Positions 1-5,849 of a stretch of 10,424 nt of DNA are shown here, one piece after another (within the stretch, counting starts at the first letter, position 1; the number at the start of each line of letters is the position of its first letter). The stretch spans positions 1 to 10,424 of the forward strand of contig JBMFTS010000026.1 in assembly GCA_049966915.1 (NCBI GenBank), given 5' to 3'. The position numbers and the translations under genes were made by a program. The notes beneath the pieces are model-generated. The model did no database searches. It worked only from the letters and a program-made list of their open reading frames with translations, and had not been told where the DNA came from. Origin of the DNA: JAGDXZ01 sp049966915. GTDB lineage: Archaea > Micrarchaeota > Micrarchaeia > Micrarchaeales > CABMGC01.

Positions 1-523
1 GTCATTGGCATATGCCTACAAATTGAAGGAGCTTCTTTTCTGGGGCAACGCTTACATAGCCTTTGCAATGGTAATACCATTCATTTATGGCGATTTTGTC
101 GTGAGCGCGCATCTTGCCTATAGCATAATTGTCATATCTGTGATGATATTCTTTGCAGGGCTAGCTCGCGAGATACACGGCACAATAAGGGATTATGCCG
201 GGGACACCACAGTAAGGAATGCCAGAACAATGCCGAAAGTTATAGGCATAAAGGGATCGGCCGCGCTGGCGCTTGCCCTTTATTTAATTGCAATAAGCAT
301 AAGCGCGTACATTGTGCTTGCCGTAAAGCCTTTCGTTCTCAATGCGCCATTCGCTGTTTTAGTTGCGATTGCAGATGCGATGCTGCTATATACTGGCGTT
401 GGCTACATGATTTACAATACCAAGCAGTTTTACACAAGCGCAAGGAACATGAGCCTGCTGGCAATGGCCGTAGCGCTGCTTGCGGTGTTGGCGGGCGCCA
501 TGCTGCCGGGACTTGTGCTGTGA
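1..523 (+). CDS. UbiA-family prenyltransferase, C-terminal part (possibly DGGGP synthase)
   Basis: The frame is open to the left edge (TCA precedes the TTG at 5), so the gene starts outside the window and only about 173 residues remain, against roughly 280-300 for the family. Counting from the TTG at 5, residues 54-67 carry the second Asp-rich motif of UbiA enzymes (REIHGTIRDYAGD, a DxxxD with D63 and D67), followed by the usual ARTMPKVIG stretch. About five or six hydrophobic membrane segments surround it. The first Asp-rich motif would lie in the missing part. The 'YKLKE..GN' start and REI..IRD..GD core resemble archaeal geranylgeranylglyceryl-phosphate geranylgeranyltransferase, which adds the second isoprenoid ether chain of membrane lipids. 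Other UbiA substrates (quinone or other prenyl acceptors) cannot be excluded. It runs convergent to the protease gene, 20 bases away. Confidence 0.8.
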   Translation, partial: SLAYAYKLKELLFWGNAYIAFAMVIPFIYGDFVVSAHLAYSIIVISVMIFFAGLAREIHGTIRDYAGDTTVRNARTMPKVIGIKGSAALALALYLIAISISAYIVLAVKPFVLNAPFAVLVAIADAMLLYTGVGYMIYNTKQFYTSARNMSLLAMAVALLAVLAGAMLPGLVL

Positions 524-543
524 AAGCGAAAGCAGCAACAGTC

Positions 544-2397
544 TCAGACCTTTCGCGCCTTTCTTCTTTTTCTCCTGTGGTGCACCGAACGCGTCAGTCT
601 TTGCTCCGCAACAGCTTCGCTATCTGGCGCTGCGCCTCGATCCTTATTTCTGCCGCCAACGAGCAGCGCTATCATGACCACGAGCACTGCAAAAAGCAAG
701 ATGAGAACAACAAGCAGTAGCGCAAATACCTGCTGCATCTCAGTGCTTATTTCGCTGATCTGCTGCAAAAGCGCCGGCGTAACAGCCGCAGAACTCGATA
801 TTATGAAAGCGGCAGCTATCTTCTCATTGGCAGCTTCCAAGTCCTTTGCAAGCACGGAAGTGGCATATGCCGTGTTAAGCGAAGAGCTGTTGCCAAGCTT
901 GTACTCGTTAAGATAAAGCAGCGCCTGCTCGGCAAATTCATAAGGCCACGTGCCAACAGTGCTATTGCGCACATTCGCATATGTCGCGTTTGCCAGCTGC
1001 GCGTTCGTCATGTTGCTTGTAAGATCTGGATTTCCTAACGCGCTGGCGTACGTAGCCGCATAAAGAGCGACTGCGTAGTTGCCGGCGTCGTAGCTTCTTA
1101 TTGCAGATTCCAAGTAGAGGTTGTTGCCGAATCGGCTTGCTTTGTTTATGGCGCTCGCTGCTTCTGCCTTAAGCTCCGGCGAGAATGACACGTAATTGCC
1201 ACTTATGTTGCTGGAAATGTTGTACAGCTCTTGCGAAGCCTTGCACCATGCCAAGGACTCCGCGCCATAATACAAGCTTTCTATGTAGCTGTCGCTCGTA
1301 ATTTCGCTCGAATTCAGAAGCGCCTGAGCCTGCGAAAGGGTAATGTTAGCGAACTGCTGCCGTAGCTCGCCACCTATTACGTATTCGTAATTGCTGTTTG
1401 TAAGCATCGGGGGCACAAGCGACGAGCAGTACGCGCTTATGTTGGCAAGTACCGAAGCGGAGCCTGCCTGCGTATAGTTGGCTTTGTTTGCAAGTGCAAA
1501 TGCCGACAAATACTGCAAGAACGCAAAATCCGCTGCGGAATAGGCGTAGCCCTTGCTTGCCAGTTCAGCATAGCGCCGCTCATTGCCTAGCATTTGCTGC
1601 TTGGCGGAACTGAAGTTGTCAGGTATTGCGTTTATTTCCGCGCCGGTAAAGTTGAGCGTGTAGTTTACAAGCTTGTCAAACAGGCTTTCATTGCAATCGC
1701 TGCAGGTGAGGTTAAGAGATGGAAGCTCGCTCAGATGATAATGCTGCGTAATATTGAAGCTGAAAGGCGTTATCTGCGTAGCGGTGCCTAGCGCGTAAGG
1801 CAACGCCTGCGACACGTTTTCCACCTGTACTATTGGCACCTTGAACACGCTCTGCGAAATGTAGTAAAGCAGTTCTTCAAGTATGCCGCCGCTGCTCGCG
1901 TTAGGCAAAAGAAACAAGCGCATATGGCCGTTCGCCGCGGCCTCCGCCTTGTCGTAAACCCCTCCGATAAGCGAAACAGATCCATTGCTCAGTATTTCCC
2001 CTGAAACTGTGAAATTGCTCAGCAACGGCACGTGCTCGAGCGCGGATATGCTAAGCAACGTAAACGCCAGCCCTGCGCTGGGCCCTGAAACGCTCACGTT
2101 TCTGTCGCTTATTGTGAACAGGAAATTGTATAGCGATTGATTTACTTTCAGATAGCTGCTTGCTACTGCTACTGCTTCTTTTGCCGAATCCAGCGTGCTT
2201 GCGCCAACTGAAGACGGGCCTGTTATGCTGACCACGCCTGTTCCAGGTGTTAAATTAAGAGTTATTAGCGTAAGCGTGCCTGTGCTTTCGTTTGTTATTA
2301 CGGCTGGCGCGTGTATGCTCGTTATGAAAGCCGCGCCTGCGCCAACGAGCAAAGACGCTATGCCAAGACATGCCAATAAGACAAAATACGGCTTCAT
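544..2397 (-). CDS. Membrane-anchored extracellular Lon-like (S16-fold) serine protease
   Basis: 617 residues. Residues 5-27 are a hydrophobic signal or signal-anchor. Residues 40-200 resemble the Lon proteolytic domain: SGPSAGL at 104-110 gives the catalytic Ser107, and IGGVYDKAEAA at 144-154 gives the catalytic Lys150. The Ser-Lys spacing of 43 equals that of E. coli Lon (S679/K722). There is no AAA ATPase domain. Residues 200-555 are Ala/Ser/Asn-rich and mostly helical-looking, with four cysteines (232, 235, 324, 385). A strong transmembrane segment at 557-581 is followed by a basic tail (HHRRKRRKARK) that should face the cytoplasm. I count 24 N-X-S/T sequons, all before the membrane segment, so the protease domain is inferred to be outside and glycosylated. 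It resembles the predicted archaeal serine proteases of COG1750; substrate unknown. No Shine-Dalgarno; probably leaderless or nearly so. Confidence 0.82.
   Translation of the reverse strand: MKPYFVLLACLGIASLLVGAGAAFITSIHAPAVITNESTGTLTLITLNLTPGTGVVSITGPSSVGASTLDSAKEAVAVASSYLKVNQSLYNFLFTISDRNVSVSGPSAGLAFTLLSISALEHVPLLSNFTVSGEILSNGSVSLIGGVYDKAEAAANGHMRLFLLPNASSGGILEELLYYISQSVFKVPIVQVENVSQALPYALGTATQITPFSFNITQHYHLSELPSLNLTCSDCNESLFDKLVNYTLNFTGAEINAIPDNFSSAKQQMLGNERRYAELASKGYAYSAADFAFLQYLSAFALANKANYTQAGSASVLANISAYCSSLVPPMLTNSNYEYVIGGELRQQFANITLSQAQALLNSSEITSDSYIESLYYGAESLAWCKASQELYNISSNISGNYVSFSPELKAEAASAINKASRFGNNLYLESAIRSYDAGNYAVALYAATYASALGNPDLTSNMTNAQLANATYANVRNSTVGTWPYEFAEQALLYLNEYKLGNSSSLNTAYATSVLAKDLEAANEKIAAAFIISSSAAVTPALLQQISEISTEMQQVFALLLVVLILLFAVLVVMIALLVGGRNKDRGAAPDSEAVAEQRLTRSVHHRRKRRKARKV
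552..574 (+). terminator. Pyrimidine tract, possible terminator for the UbiA gene
   Basis: About 30 bases after the UbiA stop codon the plus strand holds a T-rich tract (TTTCTTCTTTTTCTCC). Archaeal RNA polymerase often stops in such tracts without a hairpin. The same bases are the antisense of the Lys/Arg codons that encode the basic tail of the opposing protease, so the run may simply be a by-product of that tail. Confidence 0.3.
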
Positions 2398-2421
2398 CTA
2401 ATCGAATAAAGTTTTGTTTGC

Positions 2422-2433
2422 TAAAATATATTA
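2422..2433 (-). promoter_or_regulatory. TATA box of the Lon-like protease gene
   Basis: On the minus strand this reads TAATATATTTTA, centred about 31 bases before the ATG at 2397. Transcription would start within a few bases of the ATG, which agrees with the lack of a Shine-Dalgarno sequence. It suggests the protease is transcribed separately from the endonuclease Q gene that ends at 2437. Confidence 0.5.
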
Positions 2434-2436
2434 ACG

Positions 2437-3729
2437 TTATACGTGCTTTTCGCTTTTGAAATCGCCGATTGTTTTTTGCGCCATGCTGCTGCCGGCGTGC
2501 TGCTCGCGCCCGTTGCTTTCGGTAAGCTTTACTATCCCGAAAACGCCGTCATATCCGGGCTCTACGTAAACCTTGTCGTTTCTTATGCTCTTTATGGCTC
2601 TTGCTACGCCTGCGTCTATTCTTGAAATTTCATCGATGCTTGCATTTAGCAAAACATTGAATTCGCTTCCGAATTTTGACACCAGCAAAGAGTATTCGCG
2701 CTGCACCGCTTCTGCCGCCTCGGCTTTGCCCATGGTCTTGGAAATTACTTCGATAAGAGGAACGGCGTGCACAAAAGGCGCAGATCCTTTAGGCAAATAG
2801 CCTGCGGGCCTGTCAGCCATATCGCACACTCTATGCAAAACGCCGAGCGTCAGGGGTTTGCCGCACACCGGACAGATGTTGTTGTACTTTTCGGATTCCT
2901 CTGGCGATAGCGAAACGCCGCATTTTCGATGGCCGTCATAATGGTATTTGCCCTCTTCCGGGTAAAATTCTATTGTGTATTTTATGCTTTTGCAAGCGAT
3001 TGCAGAAGCAATGGCTTTGAAAGACAGCTTTTCTTCTTCAATCTCGAACACTGTTGCTTCCCTGCCTATCTTCTGCAACGAATGCGCATCGCTTGTTGAT
3101 ACCAGCGCATACTTGTCAAGCGCGGATACGCGCCAGTTCATTGGCGGATCCGAAGACAAGCCCGTTTCCAGTGCAGGTATGTTGCGCTCCTGATCATCGT
3201 ACGCCTCTTTCATGGAGTCGTATCCTGACACAGACCCGAAAACACCATACCATGGAGTCCATGCATGCGCCGGAAAAACCACCGCTTCGGCGCTTACGCC
3301 TTTTACTATTTCAACCAACTCTGCCGGACTTATGCCGACTATCGGCCTGCCGTCTATGGAAAGGTCGCAACGCTTGCCCAGTTCGTCGTTTATCTGTGCA
3401 GCCTCTTCAAGGCCCGGCGCCAAAACCACGTGGTGCACTTTTCTGACCTTGCTTTCTCTTTTTGTTTGCGCGCTGTGCACGGTTGCTATTTCAACTCCCA
3501 GCACGAACCTTGTTTGCGTGCTCGAGCCCTTTACCCTGTAGAGCCCGCGCTCCGCCTCTTCCAGATTGGTTTTGAGATTTTTGAACCAGACAGGATGCGT
3601 AAAGTCCCCGGTTGAGATTATTTTTATGCCCTTCTTTGCCGCCATGGCGTCTATGTTTGCAAGCTCCATCTGGGCGCTGGTTGCCCTGGCATATTTTGAA
3701 TGTATGTGCAAATCCGCAATAAATTCCAT
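2437..3729 (-). CDS. Endonuclease Q (PHP-family DNA repair nuclease with zinc ribbon)
   Basis: 430 residues, full length for the family (COG1379). EndoQ nicks DNA 5' of deaminated bases (hypoxanthine, uracil, xanthine) and abasic sites. The N-terminal PHP metallophosphoesterase domain shows DLHIHSKYA at 6-14 (H8, H10), GDFTHP at 41-46, GVE with E80, the histidine pair at 99-100, FPAHAWTPW at 152-160 and TSDAHS at 212-217, which together would bind the catalytic metals. SSDPPMNWR at 192-200 is also typical. A zinc ribbon follows: C270, then CPVC at 286-289, with H300 and C302 nearby, inside the characteristic KYHYDGHRKCG...GVLHRVCDMADRP block (261-308). The helical C-terminal part ends with PGYDGVFGIVKL at 391-402, then a variable tail. 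The ATG lies 4 bases after the endonuclease III stop, so the two genes are almost certainly co-transcribed. Alternative reading: a generic PHP phosphoesterase, less likely given the ribbon. Confidence 0.92.
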   Translation of the reverse strand: MEFIADLHIHSKYARATSAQMELANIDAMAAKKGIKIISTGDFTHPVWFKNLKTNLEEAERGLYRVKGSSTQTRFVLGVEIATVHSAQTKRESKVRKVHHVVLAPGLEEAAQINDELGKRCDLSIDGRPIVGISPAELVEIVKGVSAEAVVFPAHAWTPWYGVFGSVSGYDSMKEAYDDQERNIPALETGLSSDPPMNWRVSALDKYALVSTSDAHSLQKIGREATVFEIEEEKLSFKAIASAIACKSIKYTIEFYPEEGKYHYDGHRKCGVSLSPEESEKYNNICPVCGKPLTLGVLHRVCDMADRPAGYLPKGSAPFVHAVPLIEVISKTMGKAEAAEAVQREYSLLVSKFGSEFNVLLNASIDEISRIDAGVARAIKSIRNDKVYVEPGYDGVFGIVKLTESNGREQHAGSSMAQKTIGDFKSEKHV

Positions 3730-3733
3730 TGCA

Positions 3734-4399
3734 TCAGTTGCTTTTTACGACGCCGTTCCTGGGGCATATGTTGCTGCCATTAGGGCCAATAACGCACTTG
3801 CTGCAAATGGGCACAGTGGATTGGCACACCGCTTTTCCGTGGCTTTTCAGCACATATGCAAAGTTGTGCCAATATTTCTTGTCTACAATTTGCATGAGAT
3901 CCTGCTCTATTTTGTCCGGGTCTTTGTTGCCGCTCAGCCCGATCCTGTACGCAAGCTTTATTACCCACGTATCGACAGGTATGCCTTCTACGATACCGTA
4001 CGCGTTTATCAATATAGTATTGGCGGTTTTTCTGCCCACGCCAGGCAGCTCTAGAAGCTGTGACATGCTGCTTGGCACTTTGCCGTTGTACTGCTTTTCT
4101 ATTATCTTGCAAGCAGCTATTATGTTTTTCGCCTTGTTGCCCGCGAAGCTTACGGGCCTTACTATCTCAATTATGTCTTCCAGACTTGCAACGGCATAGT
4201 CATGCGCAGTCTTGTATTTTGCGAAAAGCGCAGGCGTGACTTCGTTTACCACAGTGTCTTTTGTCTGCGCAGACAGTATTGCGGCAACAAGCAAGTCTAT
4301 TGGCGTTGAAAAATTAAGATAATATTTTGCGTCTTTGTATTCGCGCTCCAGTATCTCCACAACGCGCTTTGCGCTTTCCTTGTCCAAAGCCTTGAACAA
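3734..4399 (-). CDS. nth: Endonuclease III (DNA glycosylase/AP lyase)
   Basis: 221 residues, normal family length. It removes oxidised pyrimidines and cleaves the abasic site in base excision repair. The helix-hairpin-helix is LPGVGRKTAN at 118-127 with catalytic Lys124; the catalytic Asp is D143 in PVDTWV. The [4Fe-4S] cluster cysteines are C192, C199, C202 and C212, giving C-x6-C-x2-C-x9-C; the last gap is longer than the x5 of E. coli Nth. The start is TTG at 4399: there is no nearby in-frame ATG, and a Shine-Dalgarno (GGGTGA) overlaps the stop codon of the upstream gene four bases before it. The gene is the middle member of a three-gene operon and is followed after 4 bases by endonuclease Q. 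Confidence 0.93.
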   Translation of the reverse strand: MFKALDKESAKRVVEILEREYKDAKYYLNFSTPIDLLVAAILSAQTKDTVVNEVTPALFAKYKTAHDYAVASLEDIIEIVRPVSFAGNKAKNIIAACKIIEKQYNGKVPSSMSQLLELPGVGRKTANTILINAYGIVEGIPVDTWVIKLAYRIGLSGNKDPDKIEQDLMQIVDKKYWHNFAYVLKSHGKAVCQSTVPICSKCVIGPNGSNICPRNGVVKSN

Positions 4400-4409
4400 A
4401 TAGTCACCC
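4400..4409 (-). promoter_or_regulatory. Ribosome binding site fixing the TTG start of nth
   Basis: The minus strand reads GGGTGA (4409-4404), then CTAT, then TTG. The TGA of this motif is the stop codon of the adenosine-specific kinase gene, so termination and restart are likely coupled. The match to the archaeal anti-Shine-Dalgarno supports TTG as the true start. Confidence 0.6.
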
Positions 4410-4892
4410 TAGCTTGTAGCCGATATCTCTTAGCAGCTTTATCCTTTTTGCCTTGTCTTCGGCGCCTTCGATGCCCTTTGGCGCGGATCCGTCGACAACG
4501 CCCAGTATGCCTTTTCCTTGTTCCGTCTTCGCCACTATGACCTGAACCGGATTTGAAGTTGCGCAGTATATGCGCGTAACTTCTCCGACCTGCTTTATGC
4601 TATTGAGAACGTTTATTGGGTAAGCGCCTTCGAAAAGGATAATGAACGAGTGGCCGGCGCCTATTTTCAGCATGTTTTGCTCTGCTTGCTTCTTCAATTG
4701 CTCATCGTTGCCCTCGCTTCTTACAAGGCAAGAACCGCTTGCCTCTGCAAACGCCAAGCCGAATTTCACAGTGGGCACTGCACTTACCATAGCCTCGTAA
4801 AGGTCCTCTGCCGTTTTTATGAAGCCTGCATGACCCAGTATGAGCTGCGTGTCTTGCGGCTTGTCCACAGGCACGACTTCGAATTCTGGCAT
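4404..4892 (-). CDS. Adenosine-specific kinase family protein (PF04008 / COG1839)
   Basis: 162 residues, the usual full length. Recognisable family blocks are FIKTAEDLYEA at 24-34, VPTVKFGLAFAEASG at 39-53, the RSEGNDEQL segment at 58-66, IGAGHSFIILFEGAYPINVL at 77-96, ATSNPVQVIVA at 111-121 and GKGILGVVDG at 126-135. The family name comes from adenosine binding by the Pyrobaculum homologue; the physiological reaction is poorly established, so the function is inferred from family membership only. It is the first gene of the operon with nth and endonuclease Q. There is no Shine-Dalgarno before the ATG at 4892, so it is probably leaderless. Its partnership with two DNA repair nucleases may reflect shared expression rather than a shared pathway. 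Confidence 0.88.
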   Translation of the reverse strand: MPEFEVVPVDKPQDTQLILGHAGFIKTAEDLYEAMVSAVPTVKFGLAFAEASGSCLVRSEGNDEQLKKQAEQNMLKIGAGHSFIILFEGAYPINVLNSIKQVGEVTRIYCATSNPVQVIVAKTEQGKGILGVVDGSAPKGIEGAEDKAKRIKLLRDIGYKLG

Positions 4893-4910
4893 GATTTCTT
4901 ATCGTATGCA

Positions 4911-4927
4911 AAGAAATTAAAACATAT
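4911..4927. promoter_or_regulatory. Shared AT-rich promoter region between divergent genes
   Basis: Only 52 bases separate the kinase ATG (4892, minus) from the CBS gene GTG (4945, plus). The AT-rich block AAGAAATTAAAACATAT is about 20-30 bases from both starts, the expected TATA position for leaderless transcripts in either direction. No single perfect TATA box stands out. Confidence 0.3.
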
Positions 4928-4944
4928 GCAGCGTTATATGGAAC

Positions 4945-5310
4945 GTGAAAACAGTCAAGGAAATAATGCAAAGGCACGTGCTTGCGGTGAATGCGAGCGC
5001 AAGCGTGGGCACTGCAATAAAGCTCATGTCAAACGCCCGCGTTTCAATACTGCCGGTGCTCAACGGCTCAAGGCTTGTCGGCATACTGACAAAGAAAGAA
5101 GCAGAGGCGGAGCAAGCGAACGCGCGCATAGGCAGCCTCAAACTAAAGCTCTTGTACGCTACAGAAGACGACAGCATAGAAAATGCGGCAAAGATAATGG
5201 TAAGCAACGCAATAACACGCCTGCCTGTTGTGAGCGAAGCCACAACGCTACACTGCGTAGGCATAGTTTCTTCTACTGAAATAGCAAGATATCACAAAAA
5301 CGTCAAATAG
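4945..5310 (+). CDS. Small stand-alone protein with two CBS domains
   Basis: 121 residues forming one Bateman module. CBS1 covers about 1-52 (TVKEIMQRHVLAVNAS, then SILPVLNGSRLVGILTK at 34-50) and CBS2 about 63-117 (ATEDDSIENAAKIM at 72-85, then TRLPVVSEATTLHCVGIVSS at 91-110). CBS pairs usually bind adenine nucleotides or S-adenosylmethionine and act as regulatory switches; no effector domain is fused here, so the target is unknown. The GTG start is chosen because the frame has a stop (TAA at 4918) and no ATG upstream, and because MKTVKEIM is a normal CBS N-terminus. It is divergent from the adenosine-specific kinase gene, a loose adenylate-related association. Confidence 0.85.
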   Translation: MKTVKEIMQRHVLAVNASASVGTAIKLMSNARVSILPVLNGSRLVGILTKKEAEAEQANARIGSLKLKLLYATEDDSIENAAKIMVSNAITRLPVVSEATTLHCVGIVSSTEIARYHKNVK

Positions 5311-5347
5311 GCGTAACAAAAACAAAGTAGGCATAACAAAAACAAAA
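5308..5347. repeat. Two tandem 20-bp direct repeats at the CBS gene end
   Basis: TAGGCGTAACAAAAACAAAG (5308-5327) is followed at once by TAGGCATAACAAAAACAAAA (5328-5347), with two differences. The first copy begins with the TAG stop codon of the CBS gene. Read on the minus strand the repeat is T-rich and lies just past the alba gene. Confidence 0.85.
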
Positions 5348-5364
5348 ATAAAAGGAAAAGAAAC
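5334..5364 (-). terminator. T-rich terminator of alba
   Basis: Going downstream from the alba stop (5387) on the minus strand, the sequence becomes strongly T-rich (CTTTTATTTTTGTTTTTG). Archaeal RNA polymerase terminates at such runs without a hairpin. The neighbouring 20-bp repeat adds a second T-rich tract at 5314-5326 that could act as a backup. Confidence 0.5.
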
Positions 5365-5386
5365 TTGCAAAGTCAATTATTGCACA

Positions 5387-5701
5387 TTATTTGGCGAGGA
5401 TTATTTCTATCGTGCTTACTTTCGACTTTGTACCGTCCTCGTTCTGGAGCTCTTCCGAGTTTATTGCTATGTTGTCCACTCGTACGTCCTGCAAGAACCT
5501 GTTCCTTGAAATTTCAGCGACGTCGACTGCACGGGATATGGTGTTGCCCCTTGCCTTTATCTTCACGTTCTTGGCTCCGTTATTGAACTGCGTAACTACT
5601 GCAAGGACGTAGCTCATGGCGGGCTTCTTGCCCACATATACTACGTTTTCCGGTATGCCCTCTTTCGTCGCGTTGTTTGCTTGTGCGTTTTCCTCGACCA
5701 T
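5387..5701 (-). CDS. alba: Alba, archaeal DNA/RNA-binding chromatin protein
   Basis: 104 residues from the ATG at 5701. Alba is a small dimeric protein that coats DNA and also binds RNA. Numbered from this ATG, NVVYVGKKPAMSYV at about 19-32 is the conserved beta1-alpha1 segment with the lysine pair that contacts nucleic acid (and is an acetylation site in Sulfolobus). KNVKIKARGNTISRAVDVAE at about 45-64 is the central signature, including RGNTISRAVD, and VSTIEIIL is the last strand. The acidic, Asn-rich first 15 residues are a poorly conserved extension. A GTG at 5710 is also in frame, but a near-perfect Shine-Dalgarno (AGGTGA, 5712-5707) overlaps it and is spaced correctly for the ATG. It is divergent from asnS, with its own TATA box and a leader of some 35-40 bases. 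Confidence 0.95.
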   Translation of the reverse strand: MVEENAQANNATKEGIPENVVYVGKKPAMSYVLAVVTQFNNGAKNVKIKARGNTISRAVDVAEISRNRFLQDVRVDNIAINSEELQNEDGTKSKVSTIEIILAK

Positions 5702-5712
5702 TTTAGTCACCT
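5702..5712 (-). promoter_or_regulatory. Strong Shine-Dalgarno deciding the alba start
   Basis: The minus strand reads AGGTGA-CTAAA-ATG. Six bases match the complement of the archaeal 16S 3' end, with a five-base spacer. This favours the ATG at 5701 over the GTG at 5710, which lies within the motif itself. Confidence 0.7.
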
Positions 5713-5759
5713 ATTAGCATGTCTGAATGTCAAATGACTTCATAAGTTATATGCAGGAG

Positions 5760-5770
5760 AATTTATAAAG
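5760..5770 (-). promoter_or_regulatory. TATA box of alba
   Basis: CTTTATAAATT on the minus strand. A start about 26 bases downstream (near 5739) would leave a leader of roughly 38 bases, enough to hold the strong Shine-Dalgarno. An alternative AT-rich stretch is GCATATAACTT, at about 5744-5754. Confidence 0.55.
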
Positions 5771-5792
5771 ATTCGTGCAATATCATCGTGCG

Positions 5793-5814
5793 CGCAACAC
5801 GCGCATGCGTTGCG
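5793..5814. promoter_or_regulatory. GC-rich inverted repeat upstream of the asnS TATA box
   Basis: CGCAAC (5793-5798) and GTTGCG (5809-5814) form a perfect 6-bp inverted repeat around a 10-base GC-rich centre that includes the palindrome GCATGC. The right arm directly abuts the asnS TATA box, the place where the TFB-recognition element lies. This could be an operator for the divergent alba/asnS pair, or just a GC-rich patch. Confidence 0.35.
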
Positions 5815-5823
5815 TATATAAAA
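5815..5823 (+). promoter_or_regulatory. TATA box of the asnS operon
   Basis: TATATAAAA centred 31 bases before the ATG at 5850. A start about 26 bases downstream would give a leader of only about five bases, matching the absence of a Shine-Dalgarno before asnS. Confidence 0.7.
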
Positions 5824-5849
5824 GTTAATTGCGATAAGTCTGCGATTGA

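Noticed and set aside
2367..2397. Lipobox-like LLAC at residues 7-10 of the Lon-like protease
   Set aside because: The hydrophobic stretch before the Cys is too short for a lipoprotein signal, and hydrophobicity continues to about residue 27, fitting an ordinary signal or anchor.
3054..3615. Several overlapping plus-strand frames opposite endonuclease Q
   Set aside because: They overlap each other and a strongly conserved gene, with no recognisable domain or start signal.
5702..5710. GTG start for Alba, three residues longer
   Set aside because: The GTG is part of the AGGTGA ribosome site that is properly spaced for the ATG at 5701.
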